From Gerris lacustris (lineage: Eukaryota > Arthropoda > Insecta > Hemiptera > Gerridae): a DNA stretch of 64,000 nt. Under the pieces are notes generated by a model. It ran no database searches. It was given only the letters and a program-made list of their open reading frames with translations, and was not told the origin of the DNA. Below, in pieces: positions 26,000-39,765 of the stretch. Numbering within the stretch: the first letter of the stretch is position 1; each line of letters begins with the position of its first letter. The stretch covers positions 30,662,260-30,726,259 of the forward strand of contig OX578283.1 in assembly GCA_951217055.1 (NCBI GenBank). Reading direction: 5' to 3'. The position numbers and the translations under genes were made by a program.

Positions 26000-26256
26000 T
26001 TTTTACGAATGTACCTATCTGTTAACTGTAAATGTTTATGGACTAGGTATATATTTTTATTAATAAAAACAAAATAACTTTCTTCTAGCAGCTGTAGAAG
26101 GATTAGTAGATTAAGACCTTGTATAATAAGAGGGGGTTGTGACAATACAATCAGTGCACTACTCTAAAGAATGATTGTGTTAAATAATAAATTTGAAATC
26201 ACATATTACGTTTCCTATTTATTTATTTATTATTTATTTTATTTTTTTTTTTTTTA

Positions 26257-26575
26257 TGAAATTTTGATGGTTTGATGAAAGTAGCCCGCAGATAGTCCCA
26301 GATTAATTTCATCCGTCTGCGCTGAAGTTGATGTTTTAATTCACATAAAAAATCAAAACAGTTTTGAAATTACAAAACGGGGGAAAATGAAATAAATTGG
26401 ATAATAATTGTATTGTAGATATGGAAGCCTTATATGAGGGAGCCTGATGATGGCCCTGGAGAAACTATTTATATTGTTCATCAGGATAATAATAGGTTTT
26501 AAAAGCATAAAATCATTAAATTTTACGAAATTGGTTGCGAGGGAGCTATGTGCCACACTAATTGTCAGAGTAGTT
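26257..26575 (+). mobile_element. R1 family repeat, 3' half, with a small insertion
   Basis: It carries the R1 3' half (GAAATTTTGATGGTTTGATG onward) and ends GGAGCTATGTGCCACACTAA. It is interrupted by a 75-bp insertion at 26409-26483 flanked by GGATAATAAT on both sides (26399-26408 and 26484-26493). Confidence 0.65.
26409..26483. mobile_element. 75-bp insertion with 10-bp target duplication
   Basis: Flanked by perfect GGATAATAAT repeats inside an R1 copy whose other members are continuous here. The right half contains GCCTGATGATGGCCCTGG and GAGAAAC. The CCTGATGA word is complementary to the final TCATCAGG, giving an 8-bp hairpin that uses two bases of the duplication. The CTGATGA...GAAAC order recalls a hammerhead core, but no stem II could be paired. 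Confidence 0.5.
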
Positions 26576-28052
26576 CTGTTTTCCATTGAATTGTCTGAGA
26601 GAACAAAGGGTGTCAGTAGGTCAACAAAAAAGGTGTTACTTTAAATAAGTAAAAAAAGAAAATGGAGAACAGGAAAAAAATAGTGAAAAAAAAAAAAAAA
26701 AAAAATCAAGTCTTCCTAAGAGAAAGTAAGGTTAGTATCTCAAAGAAAATAATCTTGTCTTGATTTGCATCACATAAAGAAATGAAGATGATTCTTTAAA
26801 AGCGTGCGTTCTAAACGGTTTTTATAGTTCACGCGAGCAATCTTCTGTGTAAAAATCCGTCAAGCTTTTTTCTTTAATCTTTTGTATCATTTCATTTTTT
26901 TTTTCTTTAAGGTAGGCGATGCCCACTGAAAAACCAGACACCATTAAGAAATGTCTGTGCTTGTAGTGGAAAATGTCATCCAGGTTAAGTTTTATAACAA
27001 AATGCGGTCTTAATATAAGTAAAACCCAGCTATACTCCCTCTAGCGGCAGAATTCAGAAACTTGCAACCGGGTCTGAGCCGGGTGAGGCTTTAAATTAGT
27101 ACCTTTGAGTCTCATCCTTTTTTTAAGCCTTCTGCCGCGCGGTAAGAAAAAAACTAAATTAATGTAAATAAAATACTCTTGGTATAAAGTTTTATGTATT
27201 GACCTTTAAATAGTATAAAAAATAAATAGAATAATTTAAAAGACAATTTCAAAAAGTTTGAATAGTTTTCAAATAGAATGACACTGTATAAATGTCAATT
27301 TATTGGCTCTATTCTATATCCTATAGTTTAATCTGAGTATAAGCTGAAAAATGTATAAAATTTTCAAAAGTTAGAAGGAAGTAACATTTTGCTATTTTGC
27401 ATTCTAACTATATTTTAATCTCGATTTTACCTTGCCGTTTCTCAGCTCTTTTATGGTGTGTTCTGTATTTAATTTAATATTTTTTTGAACAGCTCGAGAA
27501 AAAAAGTGGATTTTTTTATTTATTTTAACTATTACTTTTTTCACGTTTTTTTGAATTCATGATCTTAGAAATTGGTACTACTTTTTTTTTATAAAAGATA
27601 ATTATATAATATATAAAATATATACAATATCTTTAATGTATATAAAAGGACAAATCTCTGTACAAAGGATTTTGCCAAAACCGAATCTAAACCGTGCCAT
27701 CGATATACCTCTTTGTAGGAAAAGGTGACAGGAGAAAAATGAGCCCAAGATCGAGAGGGGTTGTTAAGGTTTTTTCTCTTCCTTTCGAGGGCCATTGGCG
27801 CTCGGTCCCCGGTTCTATTTTAAATAATGTAATTACCTGTGATGTGATAATAGAGCAATTAATTAAGAAATGTGTGTTCATCTTATCATTAATGTTACTT
27901 TTCTTGCGTTGTATGAAAAAAAAAATTAAAATAACTAAAGAGAAATTATAATAAATCTATAAAATATGTAAATGGTTGGAAAAAAAAACAAATAAAATAA
28001 AAGGTTATTTTAAATGTTAAAGTAATGTAACCACATGTAAACACACACACAA
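26576..28052. other. AT-rich intron-like DNA
   Basis: It contains an A-run near 26690 and a slightly GC-richer patch near 27700-27830 that is open on both strands but unrecognised. No supported gene. Confidence 0.5.
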
Positions 28053-28170
<118 letters not shown>

Positions 28171-28529
28171 CGAATATTTTAGCTTTTAAACCCCACTGCA
28201 ACTTGTGCAAACTGTTAAATTCTTAGTTTTTGTTTTAAATATATAGTTTGAACTCTATTCGAGTGAGTGGTCGAAGTGGTTAACATTTTTCGTTTGATAA
28301 AACATAGCTATGATCGGAGCCGGACAACTCTGACGATAGTTGTCTTCACTATCATTAAACTCATGTGATAACCGACAAAATTCCTCGAAATCGGGCTTTA
28401 TTATATATCGAATACTATATACATATTTGTTTTTCCTTTCTTCCTTTCTTTCTTTTTTACTTTCCGTACACACAACGTTTATGCGTTACATCAAGTTTAG
28501 ATTAACGTTGTAATTATGATATACTATAA

Positions 28530-28590
28530 TTTAACATTTCACTTTTTAGGAATCTTGTTATTAATTTGTTATGGTGAATTGAAAGGTTTA
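28530..28590. repeat. Dispersed repeat, paired with 31775-31836
   Basis: The words TTTAACATTTCACTTTTTAG, TTGTTATTAATTTGTTA and GAAAGGTTTA recur in the same order and orientation at 31775-31836. It is probably a fragment of an unnamed element. Confidence 0.5.
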
Positions 28591-28652
28591 TTATAACTAT
28601 AGGATTTTGTTTGATATAATAAAGTTCAATTATAAGTTTTTGTTAGTTTTCA

Positions 28653-28722
28653 TCCCGGCGCGGGAGTGTATTTTTCACTGTCTGTTTCCCGTAGTAAATA
28701 ATAATTATAATTTGATTTTAAT
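28653..28722 (+). mobile_element. Truncated copy of the tRNA-derived element
   Basis: It begins in the T-arm part (TCCCGGCGCGGGAGTG) and continues with ATTTTTCACTGTCTGTTTCC and a TAATAATTATAATTTGATTT tail. It matches the reverse complement of 29045-29120 almost base for base. The tRNA-like head 5' of the T-arm is missing. Confidence 0.6.
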
Positions 28723-29040
28723 ATAATAAAGTTATTAAATTCGAGTATGTTGATATTTTCATTCAAAATGTAAAACTTATTATCAATCCTCATAAAAATT
28801 AACTGCCTATTAGTTTTGCACATAGCTTTCTTGCGTCTGTCGCGTACTTAATAATGATGTTTTGCATCTTCGATTCATTATCTTCTATTTTATTTAATTT
28901 TTAGCCCTTTTTTGCTTCCGAGCTTACCGAAAATAGCGGAAGCATGTGATTAATCTATAATGAATTAAGTTTTTTACGTCTCCGATTTATAAAAAACTTT
29001 TATTTTTTTACGTTTTTGGTAGTTTTCATACTACGGAAAG

Positions 29041-29200
29041 TTAAATTTTAATTTAAATCAAATTATAATTATTATTAACTACGGGAAACAGACAGTGAAA
29101 AATACACTCCAGCGCCGGGATTTGAACCACGGGCCTCTATATTTCCAGTATAGCGCTCTTCCATCTAAGCTACGCAGGAGAATGATTTTTCACTACCGTA
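29041..29200 (-). mobile_element. tRNA-derived short element (SINE-like)
   Basis: On the minus strand a tRNA-like head (29179-29107) is followed by a unique body (GTGTATTTTTCACTGTCTGT) and an AT-rich tail. The head is also framed by a 10-bp inverted pair: AGTGAAAAAT on its 5' side and ATTTTTCACT in the body. A second, 5'-truncated copy lies in opposite orientation at 28653-28722. Two copies with the same body but different flanks argue for a mobile unit. Confidence 0.55.
29107..29179 (-). tRNA. tRNA-like sequence, anticodon GGA (pseudogene or SINE head)
   Basis: It reads TCCTGCGTAGCTTAGATGG on the minus strand and folds as a cloverleaf. The acceptor has 6 of 7 pairs (T-T mismatch). The D-stem is GCTT/GAGC and the anticodon stem CTATA/TATAG is perfect with loop CTGGAAA. 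The T-loop is TTCAAAT, with a T-stem damaged by what looks like a one-base deletion. GGA would imply serine, but the long variable arm of serine tRNAs is missing. It is therefore not a normal tRNA-Ser and is more likely a mutated, element-borne copy. Confidence 0.5.
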
Positions 29201-29760
29201 ATCGATAACTAGTCCCGAATCCAAAAAACTTCTTGACAGAATCTGGTTAAGACATCAAGGAATATTTTTGGAGTCTCGTCATTTTTGTGAACCACCATAT
29301 CTTAAGAACTACTTGTCCGATTTTGATGATATGAGTATGGTAGGTCATAATTGTCCCATATTGAATACAAATGAGTGGCCTCTCTAGGAATTGAAGCCAC
29401 ATCTTTGTTTTAAATTACCAGACAAACTTCCAACACAGAAATCCATTTCAGACATTTGGAACATTTTTGGACCCGTGTCTATATGTCTATCCAATATCCA
29501 ACATATTTGCGAACCCTCATATCTTAAAAACTTCTCGTCTGATTTTAATAAAATTTGTTGGTAGGTCATAATTAGTTAATTTTTGAATCCATATAAGTTT
29601 TAACCATTTAACCTTCTGTGCCCATTAGTTTTTGTTCCATATACACACAATTTTTTATTAACACTTATGGAATTAAAAATGAGATTCATATTTTGAAGAA
29701 ATTTGGATAGTTTGTCGAAAGTGGCCCAACTTCATCGCAAATTTAATATTCCTTAAAAAT

Positions 29761-30078
29761 AAATGTGATCCCACTGGAAATCGAAAATAATAATAAACTA
29801 TTAATAATAGTAATTATTACAAAAATGAAACAATGGAATAATAATAATTACAGGTAGATAATAAAATACAATAGCACAACAACAGTGTCAAATTTATCAT
29901 ATCTTGTACTTTTAGCACTTCAATATCTAATGTAAATCTGTTCAATGACATAATGAATGGACATAGCAGTGTAAAAGCTTCTAAGAATTACAAGAAATAA
30001 ATATATACGTGTTATTAAGGTCTAAAATGAGGGTTTAACGTAATTAATTGAATAGTTTTTGCCGTTTATTTGTGTGTG

Positions 30079-30082
<4 letters not shown>
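29761..30082. other. AT-rich non-coding stretch
   Basis: Nothing recognisable beyond AT-rich sequence with AATAATAAT runs. Confidence 0.55.

Positions 30083-30161
<79 letters not shown>
30083..30161. repeat. (TA)n microsatellite
   Basis: About 80 bp of perfect TA repeats. Confidence 0.97.
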
Positions 30162-30165
<4 letters not shown>

Positions 30166-30706
30166 ATATATATTTACTATATATAAATCATATAAAAGAA
30201 TACTCATTTAATTTAATTGCCATTTATTAAAAAAATGCATAATATTAATAAAATATGTTTATAAACTTGGAAGTGACATTCTCCAATACAAACATAAAAC
30301 ATTGATTGAATTCATAATTAAAATATTAGAATTCAATAAAGTCGCACCCAGCATAAAAGAAACAACACATTTAAAGCATCATTTATATCACTTTTTAAAT
30401 GACATCTTTATCGATATTCATCTTTTTAACACCTCTTTAAATATTTTAAAAGAACACCACTTATAAGAAAAAAACAATCGAATACAACTTGACCCCTCCT
30501 TAAAAAAAGAAAAAAATACAATTAAATAACACTGGCCAGGACATTATACGAGGTTACTAACGTATAATTTCACACCAATTATAATAATTTAAAAAATCTA
30601 TAAAACTCAATAGGCGCTTAATCAAAAGAATCAATCTGTCCCAATAAGATATTCATCTCTTTTTTTAATTCAAAATAAAAGTTAGCATTGTGTTCTATAT
30701 TCAGCA

Positions 30707-32954
<2,248 letters not shown>

Positions 32955-33180
32955 CTTAATCAGCTTACGTTTACGCGAGCGTTGCGTGTGAACGCTTGGG
33001 TGGATAACGTTTTCCGACGAACTCAGCCTGGGCATTGGTAAAATGAACATGTGTACCAAATTTCTTCTAACTCGGTGAGCTTTTACTCAAGTTATCGTCA
33101 TCTGTAGATTTCGTGACGGATTTTGCGGGACGGTGATTTTGTGACGGTGATTTTGGTCGTTTTTTTGGAATTCACTCCCG
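32955..33180 (-). mobile_element. Dispersed repeat fragment (TTTACGCGAGCGT type)
   Basis: In reverse orientation it matches the 36230-36405 segment: TTTACGCGAGCGT, GAACGCTTG, GGATAACGTT, GGGCATTGGTAAAATGAACA and ACTCAAGTTATCGTC occur in the mirrored order. It is AT-poorer than the flanks. No coding frame. Confidence 0.55.
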
Positions 33181-34811
33181 AGCTCCAGAACGTGCCATAA
33201 GAAACTTCGTTCCGAAAGGTGTTGAAATAAAATGTTAATCTGTTGTAAATCACTTGTAACTACATGTTTGCAACTGTATAATTTTAAATTTTACAAGACT
33301 TGTAACATTTAATATGTAGCTGTCAAGACTTGTAGCTATTTTAAATAGTTTCAAAGAATCAAAAATCTCATTTCAAAACAAAAAAAAAATTGTGATTGAC
33401 TAAGATTGTTCTTAGAGGGCCATGGTTTGCTTACTTGTATTGTACAAATTATATTGATGTATCTACAGGGTTCCTCTTTCGATCATCAATCTTAAATGTC
33501 ATCGAAATGTAATAAACATGCCCTAATTGGTTCGTTAAATGTAGCTTCTTCGGACAAATACTTATTTAAATTATTTAAATGATAGATGACATTTACATGT
33601 AGTAATAATACCACCTATGAGAGCCCACCCAGATCTTAATATTCTAGCTTCTTTCGGGATTGATTAGATTTTTACATGGTTCTATTGTCAACAACCATCT
33701 GTTGCTGCACTCTACTAGATCTAGCGCTCCTTTACTACTTAATGCTTAGGTAAGACTATGTATGGTCATGGTGAGTATAAAGTGCGATGAGGGATCGATT
33801 AAGCCTGTGAGATATCTCGAGTTAATTGATTCTAGACTTGATTTAACCTATAAAACATCTATTGTATGCTTCAATTCATCCATCAACTGTTCCAATTTCA
33901 ATCTAAATTGTTTCTATTCCTTATTTGATATAATGAATTGAAGCTTCTGAACACTATCAGTTATTAGCTTCGTAACGAATTGAGGAAGCTACAGATCTTC
34001 CTATTCGTGGAAAAATAGCTTCGAACTGGCCTGATTGTTCATGTCTTACAGTGTTGTTGGCAAAATAATATTTAGTCACAACTTGTTTATGTCGAATCTT
34101 TCTCTTAATGCAAAACAATATTGGAGATCCTTCATCAACAACTTGATTCAAGACGATGCGTAGGTCTGATATTCTTAGGCATTGTGTGCAATGTATGTTG
34201 CAAATTGTATATTACTATTTTATTTTCTTGCATACTTTTATATTAGTACAAAAAATGTTATAAACTACAGTAAATCTTTGATGCTAAATAAGCTGAAGTA
34301 TTAAAAAATAAAAGTTTTCTCAAATAATCAAAGAATTTTATCTGCAAGAAGTTCTCTTTTATCTTAAAAAAATCATTTAATTTTAATAATACTTTTATAA
34401 ATATCTTAAAACTGAATATACGTCAATTCTTATCTTCTCGGTTATCTTAAAAGTTATTCCAATATTTTCAATGTATCTTTTTGAAGGATAAAATAAAATA
34501 TTATTATTTTACAACGTTCATTATTACTAAGATCTTCGACAATAATTATTTCAAAATTCTTTAATAAAGAAAATAAATTATGGTTTAACCAATAATAAAC
34601 ATTGTATTTTTATATCATACTTGTATGAAATATTTATCTCATTCTTAATATTCCTTGATATGAACTAATCATTGCATTTTTATGTAAATTGATCTTTTAA
34701 CAATTGGACTTTAAAACGAAGAAATGAAGGTTTTACAACTTGTGTTATTTACAAAGTAATATAAACTAAATTGACGTTAAATTTATATGGATTTTTATAT
34801 TTTGTTTACAG
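33181..34811. other. AT-rich intron-like DNA before exon B
   Basis: A 64-codon minus-strand frame at 33957-34151 has mixed composition (contains VVDEGSPILFCIKRK) and may be a retroelement relic, but no family is assigned. The final bases (TTTTTATATTTTGTTTACAG) form the 3' splice site of the exon at 34812. Confidence 0.45.
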
Positions 34812-34962
34812 GCAGAAGGTCCTCCTGTACAGTTAGAACCGGTTGATCTCAGCATAAAGAGCTGCGGAGGAGGAAGTACACTTAAGAACTCACCTGTTAG
34901 GAATAAAGCCAGTCCGCCCTTACCCCCACCACCTACACCTGCCAGGCCACCTCCTCTACAAG
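34812..34962 (+). CDS. Exon B: CtBP-binding, proline-rich exon of a transcriptional regulator (KLF3/8/12-like candidate)
   Basis: A 151-bp GC-rich exon lies between a strong acceptor (TTTTGTTTACAG) and donor (GTAAAT). Only one frame is open; the others stop at TAG and TGA within the first 35 bases. It encodes AEGPPVQLEPVDLSIKSC, then a Gly-rich GGGS, then a proline-rich tail (KASPPLPPPPTPARPPPLQ). PxDLS (here PVDLS, 34839-34853) is the known docking motif for the corepressor CtBP. EPVDLS followed by a basic residue, in a Pro/Ser-rich N-terminus, is the arrangement in KLF3, KLF8 and KLF12. The exon starts in phase 0 and ends in phase 1. The DNA-binding zinc fingers expected further 3' were not found in this window, so the family remains a candidate; other PxDLS repressors are possible. 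Confidence 0.7.
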
Positions 34963-36065
34963 GTAAATCTAAATGTCAATAAGTATTTTTGCTGTTATTT
35001 CGAGAAATGGAGATAATAAAAAGGGTTCCATGGCATAATATGTATTACAGCACTAAAAACGGACCCTTTTACAACTTAGCTAAACAACTGGGCAGCAACA
35101 GCTCTTCCAACATTCTTCTGCTCTAAATAACTTGTAAAATTGCACTTTTAAGCACTCATATTGAGAAACCTTAAATGCTTTCTCCTTTATAAGTATTTGG
35201 GAATTTTATGAAATCCACACATTTAACGGCCTGTTACCCTATCCGCAGTCTGTCATCTGCAGATACTTCTAAACCAAATTTGATGAAATTAATCATTTAT
35301 ATTGTATAGCGTCTTTTTTCTGGGAAGTCTTTCCCCCCCCCCCCCTCCCCCCCCCCCCAAAAAAGTAACTTTTTAAATACACTGGAAGTCTATTTAAAAT
35401 CCAACGAAATAATAAATATCAACGTTTTTGTTCAAATAAATCTAGTTTCCAAGACAATTATGCTTAAAGATACAAAATAGTAGCGAGCAAACTCAATGAC
35501 ATGTACCTTATAAGAAGGTTTGTTTGAGGAGGCTTGGGTTTTAAATAATGATAATTGATATTTTTATTAATTAAGCAATGATTAATTGTATAATGCCAAT
35601 ATTTCTTTCATTAATAAATACATAAAGAATAAAAAATATAAGAGATAGGTTTATAATGAAGTGAAGACACACCTTACAGTGTCAAGATATAACAGTGATT
35701 TTTCTGTATTTGTGCCAAGGGTGTTTTTATGAAGCTTTACATCATTCGTCTTGTTGTTGTTGGGCTAGCTGCTGTGTTCTTCTCTGTGTCTTTGTTGTTT
35801 AATTACGGCTCCGTTGTGTAAGGATTCAAGAGAAAGGGATGGGTAAGGCTCACCACTTGTCTTTGCCTATCAATTGTATGTCTTGTATAGGTTCGTTTCT
35901 TTAGTTCATAAGGTAACGTTTTGGTATCCTTGAATTGCTTACGGAGAGAGAAAAAAAAATTAAACATTGCTAAATTCATTCCCGTTCACTTTTTTTTGCT
36001 TTTAGGATAAATGTGTTGTTTCTTTTAATCGAACTCTTTTAAAAGATGAGCAATCATCCGCTTAA
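34963..36065. other. Intron-like DNA after exon B
   Basis: AT-rich. It contains a nearly pure C tract at about 35332-35358 that could form unusual secondary structure or mark a sequencing-difficult site. No further exon was recognised. Confidence 0.55.
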
Positions 36066-36203
36066 TTGATTTTGCTTCCGAGCTTACCGAAGGTAACGGA
36101 AGCATTGTGTTCACTTTTGAGAAAGAAAAACTTTTATGCCACCGATTTTAAAAATTCCAAGACAGAAATCCGTTTCAGACATCAGGGAACATTTTTGGTC
36201 TCG

Positions 36204-36235
<32 letters not shown>

Positions 36236-36660
36236 GGTCTGTGTGTCCGCGAATAATGAAACGTGCGACGATAACTTGAGTAAATGTCAACCGATTTTGA
36301 TGAAATTTGGTAGACATGTTCGTTTTACCAATGCCCAGGACGAGTTCGTTGGACAACGTTATCCGTTCAAGCGTTCACGAGCTACGCTCGCGTAAACGTG
36401 AACTTAAAATTTAAAAATGGAATTTTTGGTCGGGGAAAAAATCTAACTTCACCTATTTAATGAGACAAACATTTTTTTCAAATACAATTTTTTAGTAAAA
36501 CCAACAGCGACACCGCTATGAAGTCTTAAAGATCGCTAAAACTATTAATAGTTTTTACACAATATGAAACAAAGTAATATAACAATAATTTTAATGTTAA
36601 AAAAAAATGTAGTACAGATAGGATGCGAGGAAGCTATGTGCCACACTAATTGGCAGTCTA
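36066..36660 (+). mobile_element. Composite R1 copy with a foreign middle
   Basis: The R1 start is well preserved (TTTTGCTTCCGAGCTTACCG, with the GGTAACGGAAGC hairpin partner). It is followed by a (CTGT)n expansion at about 36205-36240. From 36230 to 36405 the sequence is the TTTACGCGAGCGT-type repeat also present inverted at 32955-33180. The normal R1 end (GGATGCGAGGAAGCTATGTG, then CCACACTAATTGGCAG) returns at about 36620-36652. Confidence 0.6.
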
Positions 36661-39600
36661 TTTTTTTTTTTAACTTTTGTTTTCATCGATATTTTTCTTT
36701 ATTACTAGCAGTGAATAAATTCATAATTAATATAAAATCGTTGTGAATATTACTTAAAGTGCAAAATTGATCGGTTAATTATAAACAAATACCGAATCAA
36801 GATAATACTGATTTTTAACTAAAGTGGTCGGAACCGCTGTTTCATTGAATGTTTGCTTTTGTTCGTGAAAAGGGCCCACTTGTAAGAATAATTGCTTGGC
36901 TTTTCCTCGCCATCTTACTTCTACTTCACCCTGCATTGCATTCAGTTTATAAGAGGATTTATAAAAAAAGGGTTTACGCGTTTAAAAGTTAATTCACTTG
37001 CGTAAGGTCAAGATCTTAATGGTTTTTAATTTTACAAAGGAATTACATTTTTTCACTACACTTACCCTTTTACTTATAAGGTTTGCTAATGGTATAGATA
37101 AAATAATATGTTAAACGTCAACAAGTATAACAAATTCTTAATCTAGAAAAGTAAATTTGTATTCTTTCAATGAGAATTATGTTAAACTTATTCAGTTATA
37201 TTTTTAAATTGCATTCGGCATTCGGTCAAAGAAGTGTGAGAATTCAAGCCGCACATTTTCTTGACATTCGGGAAGATATGAACTTTAAGATCTTTATCTT
37301 CGTTTTTAAAACGTATTAAAGGCTGTAGTTGAAATATAAAATGGTGTTTAAGTTTAATTTATATTTAAAAAAAGACAAGTTGAGCTAAGGAAAAATTCTC
37401 TCAGGTCTTATGATGGTTATCATTAAAGCCTATGCACTTGCTTCAAGGGTCAATATACTTTAAACATAAAACAAGGTTAATGTCCGCCTTGTAGAAAATA
37501 TTACGGTAGTAATTAAACTATTTTTTTTTTCTAAATGACACTTATTTTAATTTAAGACTGTTACTAATTTGTCACTTTTTTTTAAACCGGTAAGTTGTAA
37601 GTTAATTTGTTCCTAGGTGAGTATCTTTCTCTGTGTGTAAGATTTAAAAGTAAAGCGAGCTATATTTCGAGAGACTAAGAGACTGGTGGGTCTAATTGCT
37701 GGCTCGAAGACTAGGTTCCCACGCTCCGGGACTCGTATCTGCAGGCCGGACATAACTCTTAGACAATGCCAACCCAGATTCACTCCGTCGTACAATCACT
37801 TCCACTCGCTTTGCAATCATCACGCCCACCTTGAACATCACTTCGATCGACAAAAATAATTTACAAAAGACACAAATCTTCTCTATACAATCTTGAACTC
37901 TTCTAAATTCAAATTGTCCGTTTATCAAGTGGGGGTTTCATCTCAATAACAATCTTATCGAATAAAGAATCAAGAGGGATATCTATTCCAATAAGAACAT
38001 TATCGTATTGTTGTGCAACTCGAGACAACATTGTCCATTCCCTTTTCCAAAAATCCTTGCCTAACAAAGTTAAATCTGTTTGTTGTTTTTCGATAAAGAT
38101 ACTGGACAGTAATATTTAGAACCAACTTGTTATTTCGAAAGTAAACTAAATTAGTTTTTTGTAAAAACCACAATGACAAGTTATTAATAAAAGCAGTAAC
38201 GATCATTGTAATTGTACTAATCTTTCGTAGAATGCCTTAACGATCAACTGATCGTTAATTGAACAAGCTGGTCGTTAATTGAACAAGCTGATCGTTATTT
38301 ATCTTTGAATTTTATTTAGCATTTTGATTTTGATTTCGCTACAAGAAGGTTATTTTTTTAAAAATCGTTTTATTTCAAAGCGTTATCATCAATTGTTTAT
38401 CTAATTTTAAAATTACAGAGTGCTGACCAGGAGTAGGTATACATAACAAAAAATATCCGGAGTTAATTGGCATAATAGACGCTGTAGTACAGATATTTAA
38501 TTAACTTCATATCAACTTTACTGCTAAACTAATATGGGGCACATTGCTAGCATAATTATTGTTGGTGACTACTGCTCACGTAATGGCCTTCTACTTCTAC
38601 CGCCCCTGGGCTTATTCACGTCCCTACCAGCAATAGTTCGGATCTTACTTTGGTAAACTATGCTTTGGTAAACTTGGTCAGGTGTCTGGTGTCTAACACT
38701 CCGTCATACCTTATTAATAGGGATGTATACAGCCTGTTACCACTGATGTTACACGTTGAAGAATATTTCTTAAATCATAGCCCTGAAAAAAAAAAAAAAA
38801 AAATTGAATTAACTGTTGACAGCACACCGATAATTTCACAATTCGTTTCAACTATTATTAAATAAGCGGAGGCATCATTTATGGAAAACACGATTTAAAA
38901 AAAATATATATTTCATAATTTTTAATACATTAATTTTACAAGATCGTATAATATTTCATCGTTATTGTTCTCTCCCGATAACAAATTCTTTTCGAATATG
39001 ATTTACTACATTATCTCACTTTATCTTTAGACTAAAACGGGATGTTCCGTAAGTATCCAGGTTAATTTATACTATTTTTTTCTGATGCAGTCGAATAAAT
39101 AATTATTAGCATCTGTTAGAAGAAACAACTGTTAACTATAAATCAATCTGTAGCTCTATGAATGAACCCGGATTTCAAATCAATAAGTAAAAAAAATATA
39201 TATAACTATGAGCGATTCTTGATGAGTTGCTTTCAAGCATGTCCATATTTTACCCGAGTGTTACAATTACTAAGCCTTACCATTTACGGCCTTACGACCT
39301 CACCAATATGGAAATCATCATTCAATTTTTTTACTCATCTGCAACCCCTTAATGTTTTTTTGTTTTTTTCAAAATTAAATATATATATTTTTTAAAAATA
39401 TTAACCTTTTAAAATTGATGTATTTTCCTTCAATCTTATTCAAGGCTTTAAAAAAAAAAAAATCATGTTTTTTTTATCAATTTTATTAGAACAATCTATT
39501 CTAAATTTATAATATCTATACTTTTCTAAAGGAATATTATTTTTTACAATAACCCTTTAATAAAAATAATGATAATCAAATATTTACGTTCAGTCACTAA

Positions 39601-39765
39601 TATTTATCTCATGAATATATGGAGAATTGTTTCTAATAATTATTTCCTCTAAGCGCCTTGGATCTCAACAATAATAATCTTTCAGCGACTTCTGTTACAA
39701 GCTAATCTATTAATATCATTCCATTTGTATCACGCGTCACTAATTCCCCATGTCAATCTTTGACA
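36661..39765. other. Intron-like DNA with a small tandem repeat and a weak tRNA-like trace
   Basis: Mostly AT-rich. The 20-mer ATCGTTAATTGAACAAGCTG is repeated in tandem at 38251-38297 (two and a third copies). At 37690-37785 the minus strand reads GGGTTGGCATTGTCTAAGAG followed by ATACGAGTCCCGG, a weak box A/box B pair. No gene is supported; the 71-codon frame near 38650 ends in a poly-lysine A-run. Confidence 0.45.

Larger units (their letters stand above)
28913..29760 (+). mobile_element. Rearranged R1 repeat interrupted by a tRNA-like insertion
   Basis: The R1 start (TTTTTGCTTCCGAGCTTACC) is at 28913. It is broken at about 29040 by the tRNA-like element. R1 sequence then resumes, and the middle part is present twice: once at 29230-29360 (CATCAAGGAATATTTTTGG ... 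TAGGTCATAATTGTCCC) and again at 29420-29580 (ATTTGGAACATTTTTGG ... TAGGTCATAATTAG). The 3' end is decayed. Confidence 0.5.

Noticed and set aside
33957..34151. 64-codon minus-strand frame with mixed composition
   Set aside because: Could be a retroelement relic, but no family motif could be matched and no splice sites bound it.
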